Shown in pieces: positions 51,067-60,189 of a DNA stretch of 64,000 nucleotides. Position 1 is the first letter of the stretch. The number at the start of each line of letters is the position of its first letter. The position numbers and the translations under genes were made by a program. The notes beneath the pieces were generated by a model, which made no database searches, was not told the origin of the DNA, and saw only the letters and a program-made list of their open reading frames with translations. Location: assembly GCA_036013505.1 (NCBI GenBank), contig CP107851.1:620001-684000 (forward strand). The letters are read 5' to 3'. The DNA is from Streptomyces sp. NBC_00510 (GTDB lineage: Bacteria; Actinomycetota; Actinomycetes; Streptomycetales; Streptomycetaceae).

Positions 51067-54000
51067 TTACTTGCGCTTGAGGGTGAAGTTGGCGGTGACC
51101 GTCGCTCCCTTCTTCAGCTTCACCGTCGTGACGGTCGGCTGGTAGCCGTCCTTGGCGACGATGACGGTGAGCGGGTTGTTGCGGACGTCGAGCCACAGTC
51201 CGTACGTACCGTCGGCGGACGTGGTGAGCGTGTAGGACGAGGCCCAGCTGTCGATCTGCACGGTCGCGCCGGCCAGGGGTGCGGTGCCGCCGGTGGCCTT
51301 GTTGCCCAGGACGAGACCGGTGATCTTCCCCCAGGTCTTGGGCGGGTCGACGTGCAGGCTGACCGGGATGCGCGGCACCGCATACGGTGTGTCGGTGCCC
51401 ACGCTCAGGCCGGCGGTGAGGTCACCGGGCTGGGTCACGGAGGGAGCCGTGGCGTCCAGCGAGACGGTGACGGTCGTGCTGGCCCCGGGCTGCAGGGTGA
51501 GCTCCTGGACGCTGGTGCTCAGCCAGTCGACGTCGCTCGCCCCGCCCTGGTCGTAGCCGGGAAGCAGCTCGACCTTGCTGATCGGCCTGCCCGGGGCGTT
51601 GCCGCCGCCGACCTTGTAGAAGCCGGGTGCGCCGCCGCCGCGGTACGTGGCGACGTTCGCGTTGGGGAGGGCGCCCCAGGTGCCGGACTTCGGGTCGAAG
51701 GCCTGGCTCCGGTTGGTGAGGGCGTTGTTGCCGATTCCGCCGACCAGCAGCAGGCGCCCGTTGGCCGCGGAGTAGTGGGTACCCCACTGCGGGGCCGGGA
51801 CGTCCGCCAGCTGCGACCAGCTGTCGGCACCCGGGTCGTAGGCGTAGGTGTGGATGACGTCGTTCTCGCTGGCGCCCAGACCACCGGCGCAGTAGATCTG
51901 TCCGTCGATGGCGCCGCACGCCTCCCACGAGATGGGCTCGGGGTAGGCCGCGATCTGGGACCAGCTGTCGGTGCCCGCGTCGTAGACGCTGGCGTCCGTG
52001 GTGCCGCAGGAGTCGGAGGTGCACCCGCCGATCATGTAGAGCTTGCCGTCCAGGACGGCGGTGCCGGAGCCGGCGTACGGCTTGGGCGCGGACGCGCCGG
52101 TGGTCCAGCTGTCCGAGGCGGGGTCGTAGATCTCCAGTTTGGCGTCCGGGGTGCCGGTCGGGCCCCAGCCGCCGACGGCGTAGAGCTTGCCGTCGATGAA
52201 CCCGTGGGCGGGGTCCTCACGGGTGTCGGACGCGCTCGCCAGCTTGGTCCAGCTGCCTTCGACCGGGTCGAGGACGTACAGGTCCTTGACGTCGGCCGAT
52301 CCGTTGTACCCGAAGGCCGAGTAGACCTTGCCGTCCAGGGTGTCGACCGCGTTGTCCATGAGGGCGGTCGGCAGGTCCGGGGCGGTCTGCCAGGTGTCAT
52401 CGGCCGGGGCCGCAGCGGCGGGCTTGGCCGTGTCGGCCGGTGCCCGGGCGTTGCTGGACAGCGGGTTGAAGTTGCCCTTGACGGTCTGCAGCGGGGCGCC
52501 CTTGGCCTGTTGGGTGAAGCCGCCGGCCTGTTCGCCGAGCTTGACCGTGGCGGCGGCGCCGCCGGTGTTCCTGACGGTCAGCTTCTGCGCCTTGGCCCCG
52601 CCCCAGGCGACGGAGGCGGAGACCGAGGCCGGGGTGATCGCGACCTGACCGGCCTTGAGCTTGAAGTTCGCCTGGACGGCGCTGTCGGCCCCGGCCTTGG
52701 CGGTCTTGGTCAGCGAGGTGTACTTCGCCTTGGCCGCCGTGTAGGGGTGGCTGCCGAAGGCGGTCGAGACGAACGAGTAGTAACCGTCGGGGAGGTTGGG
52801 GTCGTCGGGGGTGGCCCCGGTGGTGGTCTTCTCGGTGGGCTTGTCCTGGCTGGTGACGGTGGCACCGACGACGCCGCTACCGGTGTTGGCGTCGGTCACG
52901 GTGCCCACGACGAGGCCGGCGGGGACGGGGGTGAGCTGCCGGTTGCCGATGAAAACGTTGTCGACGGCCCACCACCAGCCGAAGCTCCCGGTGAAGTGGA
53001 AGCGCAGCTGCACCTCGGACTTGCCGGCGAAGTCGGACAGCGAGGCCTCGATGTGGTCGCCGGTGACGTCCGAGCCGGGCGACCAGATCTTGGACCAGGT
53101 CTTGCCGCCGTCCGCGGTCGCCTCGACGGCCGCGGACTGGCCGCCGTACTGCTTGTACTCGGTGTCGAAGGCGACCTCGGGGTCGTTCTTCCCGGTGAAG
53201 TCGTAGACCGGGCTGACCAGCGAGGTGTCCTGGGTGACGCCGCCGCCGAAGTGGTCGCTGTCGATGACGGCGAACGCGCCGTCACCGCCGGTGTGGTTGC
53301 CGCGGTCGCCCGGGTCGTCGAACTGCCAGCCGCCCGTGGTGTCCTTGGCGTTGTCCACCGTCCAGTCGGCGGGCGGGGCGTCGGTGGCGTCGAACGGTTC
53401 GGTGGTGCCGGTCACGTCGACCCGGTATCCGGGCGGGTTCGCCGTCCAGGAGTCGACCGGGACCGCGATGCCCACCGTCTGCGCCGAGTCGCCGACGGTG
53501 ATCGTCTTGCTGACGGTCTTGTAGCCGGGCGTGGCCGACGCGACGTGCAGGGTGTAGGAGTGCCCCTGGGGCAGGTCCAGGCTGTACGCACCGGTGGCGG
53601 GATCGGTCCACACCATGCCGGGGACGCCGTCCGCGGTGATCTTGGCGTAGAGCGGCCAGCCGTGGCCGGAGCCGTCGGTGACCTTGCCGGCGACCGTCTG
53701 GCTGGGCACCGGGGAGAGGCTGAAGTTCTTGGTGACCGTGGCGTCCTCGTCGACCACGATCCCGTCGGCCGAGCCGTCGGCGTAGCCGAACGCCTCGACG
53801 GAGACGTCGTAGGTGCCGGTGGGCACGGTCAGGGAGTAGGCGCCGGAGGCGTCGGTGTGGGCGATGCCGGTGCCCGCCGTGACGGTGGCACCGCTGACCG
53901 CCTTGCCGGTGGCGGTGTCGGTCACGGTTCCGGCGATCACGCCGTGCGCGCCGGTGCGGAACGCGTTCAGACCGGCGGGCGTGCCGAGGCCGGTCGGGCC

Positions 54001-55212
54001 GTCGAAGCCGGTGGCTCCGTTGCACAGGTACGACGGGGAGCAACTGCCGTTGCTACCGGTGGTGATGTCGTTGAGTCCGGTGCCGGCCTCGTACGGGTAC
54101 GCGTTCGGGTACGAGCCGGCGACGGGGGTGCCGGCGGCGGCGTACACCGAGGCGATGATGGGCGACGAGACGCTGGTGCCGCCGTAGACCGCCCAGCCGT
54201 TGTGACCGTAGGTCTGGTAGACCGCCACGTCCTCCGCGACGGCCGAGACGTCGGCGAGGGCGCGGTTGTCGCAGCCGGTGTCGTGCTGGAAGGCGGGCTT
54301 GGGCTCGTACAGCGAGCAGCCGGAACCGGCCAGGCTCCAGGCGTCCTCGGTCCATCCGCGGGGGGTGGACGGCGCGCGGGTCAGCGTGGTGCCGCCGACC
54401 GCGGTCACGTACTGCGAGGCGGCCGGGTAGCTCACGCCGTAGCCGTAGTCGCCGGTGGAAGCGGTGATCGCGACGCCGGGGTGGTTGTAGTGGGCGTCCA
54501 GCTCCGTGGTCTCGGACGGGTCCTCGCCGTTCCCGCCACGGTAGTCGGTGCCGTAGGAGTTGGAGACGTACTTCGCACCGAGCGCGACCGCCTGGTCGAC
54601 GGCGGCGGACAGGCTCTCGAAGCTGTTGTCGTCGGCCTCGACCAGCAGGATGTGCGCGTTGGGCGCGATCGCGGAGACCATGTCGACGTCGAGCGAGATC
54701 TCACCGGCCCAGCCGGGGTCCGGCACGGGGTAGTCGGTGCCGCCGCGCTGGTCGACCTTGCGGAAGCATCCGTTGTCCGTGGTGCAGGCCGGCAGCCCGA
54801 ACTGCGCCCGGTAGACGGCCAGGTCCGCTTCGGCGGTCGGGTCGTCGAAGGCGTCCACGATGGCGACGGTCTGTCCGGCGCCCCCGTCGGCGGGCAGGTC
54901 GTAGGCGCTCTGCAGATCGGCGGCACCGTAGCCGGCCGGGGTGTCGGCCGCCCGCAGCAGGCCCTTGACCGGCTTCACGTCGGTGCGGCGCAGGGCGAAG
55001 CAGCTGAAGTGGCCGGGCTTGGCGTCGTCACAGGTGGGTTCGAAGGAGGGGCGGCCGTCGGAGGCCGAGGCGGCGGACTTCGCGCCTGCGGCCCCTGTGG
55101 CTAATGCCGGTGCTTGTACTCCGAGCACCGCCATGGCGGCGGCGCCGAGCACGGCCAGTCCTCTGGTCACCGTCCGGCGGAGGGGGTTGGAGGTTCTCGC
55201 TGGTCTGCGCAA
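51067..55212 (-). CDS. S53 (sedolisin-like) protease with regulatory-like and kelch domains, copy 3
   Basis: A ~1381-aa secreted paralogue of the genes at 39435 and 46164. Signal peptide around RTVTRGLAVLGAAAMAVLGV to ALATG; S53 residues Glu171 and Asp175 (GEISLDVDM), Asp255 (ASTGDYGYG), Ser347 (GGTSVSSP). Then GTVTDTATGKAVSGATVTAG, GKVTDGSGHGWPLYAKITAD, the beta-sandwich, GTVTDANTGSGVVGATVTSQ, a BACON-like domain, kelch blades (GKVYSAFGY, GKLYAVGGW, GKLYMIGGC, GQIYCAGGL) and a final regulatory-like domain. TTG 55212 has GGAG five bases upstream; ATG 55224 is in frame and equally possible. Likely a secreted endopeptidase active at acidic pH, judged from the family. Confidence 0.9.
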   Translation of the reverse strand: MRRPARTSNPLRRTVTRGLAVLGAAAMAVLGVQAPALATGAAGAKSAASASDGRPSFEPTCDDAKPGHFSCFALRRTDVKPVKGLLRAADTPAGYGAADLQSAYDLPADGGAGQTVAIVDAFDDPTAEADLAVYRAQFGLPACTTDNGCFRKVDQRGGTDYPVPDPGWAGEISLDVDMVSAIAPNAHILLVEADDNSFESLSAAVDQAVALGAKYVSNSYGTDYRGGNGEDPSETTELDAHYNHPGVAITASTGDYGYGVSYPAASQYVTAVGGTTLTRAPSTPRGWTEDAWSLAGSGCSLYEPKPAFQHDTGCDNRALADVSAVAEDVAVYQTYGHNGWAVYGGTSVSSPIIASVYAAAGTPVAGSYPNAYPYEAGTGLNDITTGSNGSCSPSYLCNGATGFDGPTGLGTPAGLNAFRTGAHGVIAGTVTDTATGKAVSGATVTAGTGIAHTDASGAYSLTVPTGTYDVSVEAFGYADGSADGIVVDEDATVTKNFSLSPVPSQTVAGKVTDGSGHGWPLYAKITADGVPGMVWTDPATGAYSLDLPQGHSYTLHVASATPGYKTVSKTITVGDSAQTVGIAVPVDSWTANPPGYRVDVTGTTEPFDATDAPPADWTVDNAKDTTGGWQFDDPGDRGNHTGGDGAFAVIDSDHFGGGVTQDTSLVSPVYDFTGKNDPEVAFDTEYKQYGGQSAAVEATADGGKTWSKIWSPGSDVTGDHIEASLSDFAGKSEVQLRFHFTGSFGWWWAVDNVFIGNRQLTPVPAGLVVGTVTDANTGSGVVGATVTSQDKPTEKTTTGATPDDPNLPDGYYSFVSTAFGSHPYTAAKAKYTSLTKTAKAGADSAVQANFKLKAGQVAITPASVSASVAWGGAKAQKLTVRNTGGAAATVKLGEQAGGFTQQAKGAPLQTVKGNFNPLSSNARAPADTAKPAAAAPADDTWQTAPDLPTALMDNAVDTLDGKVYSAFGYNGSADVKDLYVLDPVEGSWTKLASASDTREDPAHGFIDGKLYAVGGWGPTGTPDAKLEIYDPASDSWTTGASAPKPYAGSGTAVLDGKLYMIGGCTSDSCGTTDASVYDAGTDSWSQIAAYPEPISWEACGAIDGQIYCAGGLGASENDVIHTYAYDPGADSWSQLADVPAPQWGTHYSAANGRLLLVGGIGNNALTNRSQAFDPKSGTWGALPNANVATYRGGGAPGFYKVGGGNAPGRPISKVELLPGYDQGGASDVDWLSTSVQELTLQPGASTTVTVSLDATAPSVTQPGDLTAGLSVGTDTPYAVPRIPVSLHVDPPKTWGKITGLVLGNKATGGTAPLAGATVQIDSWASSYTLTTSADGTYGLWLDVRNNPLTVIVAKDGYQPTVTTVKLKKGATVTANFTLKRK

Positions 55213-55293
55213 CGTGACTCCCATGCGTGCGTGCAGGGATGGAGCCGTCTACGGCTCCCGGGCGACGGCGAACGTCCGAGCGTTCACCGGAGC

Positions 55294-55324
55294 CCATTAG
55301 CGAGTTCCGCTCTGTTCATGTCAA
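55294..55324 (-). promoter_or_regulatory. promoter-like element of S53 copy 3
   Basis: On the minus strand TTGACA (55324-55319), 19 bases, then TAATGG (55299-55294), about 80 bases upstream of the start. It mirrors the element before copy 1. Confidence 0.55.
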
Positions 55325-55930
55325 CAAGGAAGAATCGACACCGATGGTGACCGAACGTCATCGCACGAATGCTGCACGTGCACGATGGCTGCGATTGTTG
55401 GGCGTTTTGGAGGGGAATTGGTGTTGTAGCGTGTTCGCTGAGTGAACGTTGGGCTTCTGTTACTCGTGAGTGGTCACTGCACGTATCTAGGGCGTGAATA
55501 CGACACGCGACGGAAAGCCGCCAGCACCCCGGAGAATGGATCAAGGTTCCCGGACGGCATTTGCACTGGTCAGCAGCCCATTCGCTGACAACTCGTCGGC
55601 GCGATAGGTTCGTCCGCCGGATATGTCCTGACGTGACCCGCCGCATCCGCAGAGCCCGCCTGCGGCACGTCCCAATGCCGCCTTCCCAGCGTCCGGTGGA
55701 ATTGCGGACCGCAACTTGGGTGGCGGCTTCCACCAATCCCCTTTACTGACCCGTCATCAGCTTGCAGGGGCGATCCGGGGGAATCTCAGGCCGCACGCAT
55801 TCCTGATTGACGGGTTTGTCGCAGATCGGCTGCAGCACGCGTCGGCGTGCTTGCGCCGCAGCTCCTCGACGGAGACGTGGCCCGCCCCTCCCCGGCCAGG
55901 GAGGACGCCGCCGGGGAGGTGCCGGGAATA
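55325..55930. other. no gene seen
   Basis: About 600 bases with lower GC in the first third. Frames on both strands are short with implausible composition. It may contain decayed sequence; I recognise nothing. Confidence 0.5.
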
Positions 55931-55976
55931 ATGTCATCATGCGATGACTTCAGCTGAAGACATCGCATGAGGACAT
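55931..55976. promoter_or_regulatory. 46-bp palindromic operator of the MFS-TetR operon
   Basis: The 16-base arms 55931-55946 and 55961-55976 are inverted copies with one mismatch (ATGTC[A/C]TCATGCGATG). Between them CTTCAG/CTGAAG (55948-55959) is itself palindromic. It ends 11 bases before the MFS start codon, overlapping promoter and leader, and is most likely bound by the TetR protein encoded downstream. Confidence 0.8.
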
Positions 55977-55987
55977 CGAGGAGAGTC

Positions 55988-57466
55988 GTGGAGAATCCCG
56001 CGATAGCGGAGCCGCGGGCCGCGCGGCAGCGAGCGCTGGTTCCCGTGCTGGTCTCGCTCGGGATGCTGGTCGCCGTAGTCAGCAGCCTCGGGGCGCCGCT
56101 GGTGCCGACCATCGCCGCCGAGGAGCACGTCTCCCTGAACGACGCCCAGTGGTCGCTGACCGTCACGCTGCTCGTGGGTGCCGTGGTCACACCGGTGATG
56201 GGACGGCTGGGGGACGGTCCACGCCGACGCCCGGTGATCCTCGGGGCCCTGGTCGCGGTGCTCACCGGCTGCGTCCTGGCGGCGCTGCCGCTGGGCATCG
56301 GCTGTCTGGTGACCGGGCGCGCGCTGCAGGGCCTCGGGCTGGGCCTCACCCCGCTGGCGATCGCCACCGCCCGCGACGCCCTGCCGCCGGAACGGTCGCG
56401 CCCCGCGGTGGCCCTGCTGTCGATCACCACCGTCGCCGGCGTCGGCCTGGGATACCCGGTGACCGGGTTGATCGCGCAGTCCTACGGGCTGTACGCCGGG
56501 TTCTGGTTCGGGGCGGCGGTCAGCGCCGCCGCGCTGGTGGCGGCCGCCGTCGTCCTGCCCGCGTCCCCGCGCCGCGCCGCCCCGAGACTGGACGTTCCGG
56601 GTGCGGTGCTGCTGGGCACCGGACTCGCGGGACTGCTGCTCGCCCTGAGCGAGGCCGAGCTCTGGGGCTGGGACTCGGCGCGGCTGCTCGCCCTGGTCGT
56701 GGGCAGCGTCCTGCTGCTCGCACTGTGGGTCGTGCACGAGCTGCGGACCGCACGGCCGCTGGTCGACCTGCGGCTGACCAAGGACCGCACGGTGCTCACC
56801 GCGAACGTGACCGCGCTGGTGGCCGGCCTCGGGATGTACCTGCTGCTGTCGCTGGTCACCCGGTTCGTGCAGACGCCGCGCGAGGCCGGTTACGGGTTCG
56901 GCGCCTCGGTGGCCGTCACCGGGCTGGTACTGCTGCCCTTCTCCCTCGCCAGCGTGGCCGCCGGCCGGGTGGTGCCGCTGCTGGCCCGGCGGGCGTCCAC
57001 CGCAGTGGTGCTGTCGCTCGGGGGCGCGGTCTCCCTGGCCGCCGTGCTGGCCTTCGCCCTGGCGCGCGGACAGTTGTGGGAGCTGTTCGTCGTCATGACG
57101 GTGGCCGGCTTCGGGGTCGGCTGGATGTTCGCCGTCATGCCCGGCATGATCGTGGGTTCCGTACCCGCACACGAGACGGGCAGTGCGATGAGCTTCAACC
57201 AGGTGCTGCGCTACGTCGGCTACTCCACCGGAAGCGTGCTGAGCGCCACGATCCTGCAGGCCCACACCGCCGCCGGCAGCGCGCTGCCCACGGGTGACGG
57301 CTACCGGACGGCCGCGCTCCTGGCCTGCGGGGTGTGGGTCGCCATGATCCTGGTCACCGCCGTCCTGCCGCCGCGGCACCGGCGCGCTGCGGTCGCGGTT
57401 CCCGCACCGGGCGCGGCCGCCGTGCCGCAGGGTGGAGAATCGGCGCGGCAGGAGGCGACACGGTGA
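55988..57466 (+). CDS. MFS transporter (DHA2-type drug exporter)
   Basis: A 492-aa, ~14-helix permease. It begins with LVPVLVSLGMLVAVVSSLGA, has motif A-like GRLGDGPRRRPVILGALVAV, motif C-like ITTVAGVGLGYPVTGLI, and helices including PGAVLLGTGLAGLLLALSEA and LWELFVVMTVAGFGVGWMFA. It probably exports a hydrophobic compound using the proton gradient. GTG 55988 follows GAGGAGAG; ATG 55967 lies inside the operator and is unlikely. It overlaps the TetR gene by GTGA, so the two are co-transcribed. Confidence 0.92.
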   Translation: MENPAIAEPRAARQRALVPVLVSLGMLVAVVSSLGAPLVPTIAAEEHVSLNDAQWSLTVTLLVGAVVTPVMGRLGDGPRRRPVILGALVAVLTGCVLAALPLGIGCLVTGRALQGLGLGLTPLAIATARDALPPERSRPAVALLSITTVAGVGLGYPVTGLIAQSYGLYAGFWFGAAVSAAALVAAAVVLPASPRRAAPRLDVPGAVLLGTGLAGLLLALSEAELWGWDSARLLALVVGSVLLLALWVVHELRTARPLVDLRLTKDRTVLTANVTALVAGLGMYLLLSLVTRFVQTPREAGYGFGASVAVTGLVLLPFSLASVAAGRVVPLLARRASTAVVLSLGGAVSLAAVLAFALARGQLWELFVVMTVAGFGVGWMFAVMPGMIVGSVPAHETGSAMSFNQVLRYVGYSTGSVLSATILQAHTAAGSALPTGDGYRTAALLACGVWVAMILVTAVLPPRHRRAAVAVPAPGAAAVPQGGESARQEATR

Positions 57467-58026
57467 ACGAGGGCACCCCGTCGCGCAAACGCGACTCCAC
57501 GCGCAGCCGCGAGAGGCTGTTCCAGGCGGCGAGCGAGCTCTTCAGCGAGCGGGGCTTCGACCGCACCACCATCCGCGACATCGGGGAGCGGGCGGGCGTC
57601 GACCCGGCGCTGATCGCCCGGTACTTCAACAACAAGAGCGGCCTGTACACCGCGGTGCTGCGCGCCGAGCTGGGCGACGCGACCCCACCGGACCTGCTCG
57701 CACCCGAGCGTCTGCGCGCACTGTTCGACCGCGGGGACCAGCGCGGCACCGGCCCCGTCTTCCGGTCGGCCGTCCACGCCCACGACGACGACGCCGTGCA
57801 GGACGCCGCCCGCGCCCAGCTGTACCTGCGCGTGGTCGACCCACTGCGCGAGCGGTTCACGCGCGACGGACTGGACCGGCCCCAACTGCGGGCCGAGGTT
57901 GCGGCCGCGGCCTTCATCGGGGTGCTGCTGGCCCGTGGCGCGGGAACGCTCGACGAGCTCGCGGCCGCCGACCTGGACGATCTGGTGCCGCTGGTCCGCG
58001 CGGCCCTGGGGGGCCTGGACGTCTGA
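57463..58026 (+). CDS. TetR family transcriptional regulator
   Basis: A 187-aa repressor. The N-terminal TetR HTH (residues ~10-57) reads STRSRERLFQAASELFSERG, FDRTTIRDIGERAGVDPALI, ARYFNNKSGLYTAVL. The C-terminal ligand domain has an acidic end (AADLDDLVPLVRAALGG). GTG 57463 overlaps the MFS stop by GTGA with GGAGG upstream, so it is translationally coupled. It most likely represses the exporter operon at the 46-bp palindrome and is released by an exported compound. Confidence 0.92.
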   Translation: MNEGTPSRKRDSTRSRERLFQAASELFSERGFDRTTIRDIGERAGVDPALIARYFNNKSGLYTAVLRAELGDATPPDLLAPERLRALFDRGDQRGTGPVFRSAVHAHDDDAVQDAARAQLYLRVVDPLRERFTRDGLDRPQLRAEVAAAAFIGVLLARGAGTLDELAAADLDDLVPLVRAALGGLDV

Positions 58027-58500
58027 CGGCGGTCCACGGGACGCCGGGCGAGCGCTGCCAGGAGTCCGGCTGACCGTTCCGTCGCGTGACCTCACCCTTA
58101 CCCGCCTGGCACGACGTCATACACCACCAGATGCCGTAGGAGAGCCTTGAGCCCGGCCGGCGCTCCCGCGTGCGGGTGGACGGTTAGGGGGATGCCGCGT
58201 GGGTCTGGCACAAGATTCATTACTGGGACGGCACGCGGTCCGGGTCAAGGTGGCCTACCTCGAGGGCGACGGCCTGCGCGTCGTGCACTGGCGCACCTAT
58301 TGGTGGAACCCCGGCCCGATCCGCGTGGGCACCGACCGCCGGAAGCGTGTGCAGGCCCGCCGGCACGGGTTGACCGAGATGAACGGGTCGCAGTATCTGG
58401 CCCACGAGTTGCACTTCATACGGTCTCCGCGGGTCTGCTCACGGCGGGCCTGCTCGATGCGATGGACGTCGGCAGTCTCTGGGGGTCTGTGTACCGAGGT
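58027..58500. other. region before the CRISPR-like repeats, one unrecognised frame
   Basis: A plus frame from 58199 contains protein-like HAVRVKVAYLEGDGLRVVHW, RTYWWNPGPIRVGTDRRKRV and MNGSQYLAHELHFI, but changes to low-quality sequence after 58425. It may be the start of a truncated gene of unknown family. A sequence CGCTCCCGCGTGCGGGTGGAC at 58160-58180 resembles an inverted CRISPR-type repeat. Confidence 0.3.
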
Positions 58501-58643
58501 GGGACCATCCCCGCGGGCGCGGGTCTACCGGTCCTCGGCGCCGGCCTTGAGCCAGGGACCACCGGCGCGGGCGCGGGAGCAGCATTCGCCTCACCACACG
58601 TAGGGGACGCCGATAGGACCATCCCCGCAGGCGCGGGAACCCG
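58501..58643. CRISPR. degenerate type I-E-like repeats, three copies
   Basis: Three related ~28-base blocks begin at 58501, 58555 and 58615. Blocks 1 and 3 share GGACCATCCCCGC followed by G/A-GGCGCGGG; block 2 has GGACCACCGGCGCGGGCGCGGG. The sequence resembles actinomycete I-E repeats (GGACCA-CCCCGC stem type), and block starts are 54 and 60 bases apart against the usual 61. No cas gene is present. It is a decayed mini-array at best; chance similarity in GC-rich DNA is possible. Confidence 0.4.
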
Positions 58644-58704
58644 CGACACCGCCCGCACAGTTCGGCAGGGCCGGGGGTCCGGCGCGTCCCGGGCCCAGCT
58701 CTCG

Positions 58705-60189
58705 TCACCCCGCGTGCTGCAGTTCCGAGGTATCCGCGCTCCTGGCCGCGACCTTCGACTGGTGCTTCGGATTGCCGGCATTGACGGCGAGGAACGCGAC
58801 CAGTGCCGCGGCGGCGAGGAATCCGGTGCCCCACCAGTAGGCCACGGAATAGCCGTGCACCAGCGGCAGGTTGGTGAGGGAGGCGGAGCCGTGGTGGGAG
58901 GCGACGTATCCGGTGGTGGCGCTTGCGGCGATGGTGTTCAGCAGCGCGGTGCCGATGGAGCCGCCCATCTGCTGCGCGGTGTTGGTCATGGCGGAGGCGA
59001 CTCCGATATCGCGCGGTTCGACACCGTGGGCGCCCAGGCTGAAGGCGGGCATGAACGCCGTGCCGATGCCGACGCCCACGACGACCTCGGCAACCGCGAT
59101 GAAGCCGAACGAGGAGTCGACGTCAAGCAGGGCGAGCATCAGCACACCGGCACCGGACACCGCGTAGCCGGCGCCCATCAACAGGCCGGGGCGCACTCGG
59201 TGCGAGAGGCGGGCGCCGATCTGCGTGGAGCCGATGGCCTGCGCGGCGGCCATCGGGATGAAGGCCGCGCCGCTCTGCACCGGCGTGTATCCCTTGACCA
59301 GCTGGAAGTAGTAGCTGAGGAAGAGGAACATGCCGAACATGGACATGACGGACAGGGCGAGGGAGAGATAGGAACCCGCGCGGTTGCGTTCGGTGAGGAC
59401 GCGCAGCGGCAGCAGCGGCGACTTCACCTTGGCCTCCAGCAGGACGAAGGCCGCCAGCAGGAGGACGGACAGGACGAACATGCCGATGGTCACACGGGCG
59501 TCCCAGCCGTCGCTCTCCGCTTTGGCGAAGCCGAACACCAGGGCGACAGCGCCGCCGCTGGCGAGGATGGCCCCCGGTGCGTCCAGCCGGCCGCGGCCCG
59601 CGTGCGCGCCGGAGTCACGGACGACGACAAGGACACCGACGATGCCGATGGCAGCGATGGGGAGGTTGATGTAGAAGCCCCAGCGCCAGTCGGTGTACTC
59701 GGTGAACACTCCACCGAGCAGCAGGCCGAGGGCACCGCCCGCGGTGGCAATGGCGCCGTAGATGCCGAAGGCCTTGGCACGCTCCCTGGCATCAGTGAAC
59801 GCCAGCGAGATGAGCGCCAGGGCGGCGGGAGCGAGGAGCGCGCCGAATACGCCCTGGAGAGCACGGGCCATGAGGAGCGTAGGCAGGTTCTGCGCCGCGC
59901 CGCCGATGCCTGAGGCCACGGCGAAGCCGACCAGTCCGAGGACGAACACCCGCTTGCGGCCCCAGAGGTCGCCCAGGCGCCCGCCCAGGATGAGCAGACC
60001 ACCGAAAGCCAGGCCATAGGCGGTGATGACCCATTGCCGGCCGCCGTCGGTGAAGTGCAGGTCATGCTGAGCAGACGGCAGAGCGATGTTCATGATCGCC
60101 CCGTCGAGGAAGACCATCAGCTGGGCGATGGCGATGAACAGCAGGGCCAACCAGCGCCGGGGGTCGGGATGGTGGACGTCTTGGGACAT
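58705..60189 (-). CDS. MFS transporter, EmrB/QacA (DHA2) subfamily
   Basis: A 494-aa, 14-helix drug-type exporter. It shows AIAQLMVFLDGAIMNIALPS (helix 1 Asp motif D1), motif A GGRLGDLWGRKRVFVLGLVG, motif C ATAGGALGLLLGGVFTEYTD with WRWGFYINLP, and MTNTAQQMGGSIGTALLNTI. These are diagnostic of the EmrB/QacA group, which exports cations and antibiotics. ATG 60189 was chosen because AAGGA lies nine bases upstream; ATG 60198 directly abuts it. A TetR gene on the same strand lies 580 bases upstream. Confidence 0.93.
   Translation of the reverse strand: MSQDVHHPDPRRWLALLFIAIAQLMVFLDGAIMNIALPSAQHDLHFTDGGRQWVITAYGLAFGGLLILGGRLGDLWGRKRVFVLGLVGFAVASGIGGAAQNLPTLLMARALQGVFGALLAPAALALISLAFTDARERAKAFGIYGAIATAGGALGLLLGGVFTEYTDWRWGFYINLPIAAIGIVGVLVVVRDSGAHAGRGRLDAPGAILASGGAVALVFGFAKAESDGWDARVTIGMFVLSVLLLAAFVLLEAKVKSPLLPLRVLTERNRAGSYLSLALSVMSMFGMFLFLSYYFQLVKGYTPVQSGAAFIPMAAAQAIGSTQIGARLSHRVRPGLLMGAGYAVSGAGVLMLALLDVDSSFGFIAVAEVVVGVGIGTAFMPAFSLGAHGVEPRDIGVASAMTNTAQQMGGSIGTALLNTIAASATTGYVASHHGSASLTNLPLVHGYSVAYWWGTGFLAAAALVAFLAVNAGNPKHQSKVAARSADTSELQHAG

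Noticed and set aside
55284..55736. 150-codon minus-strand ORF upstream of S53 copy 3
   Set aside because: It overlaps the promoter-like element of copy 3, has unnatural composition and no ribosome binding site.
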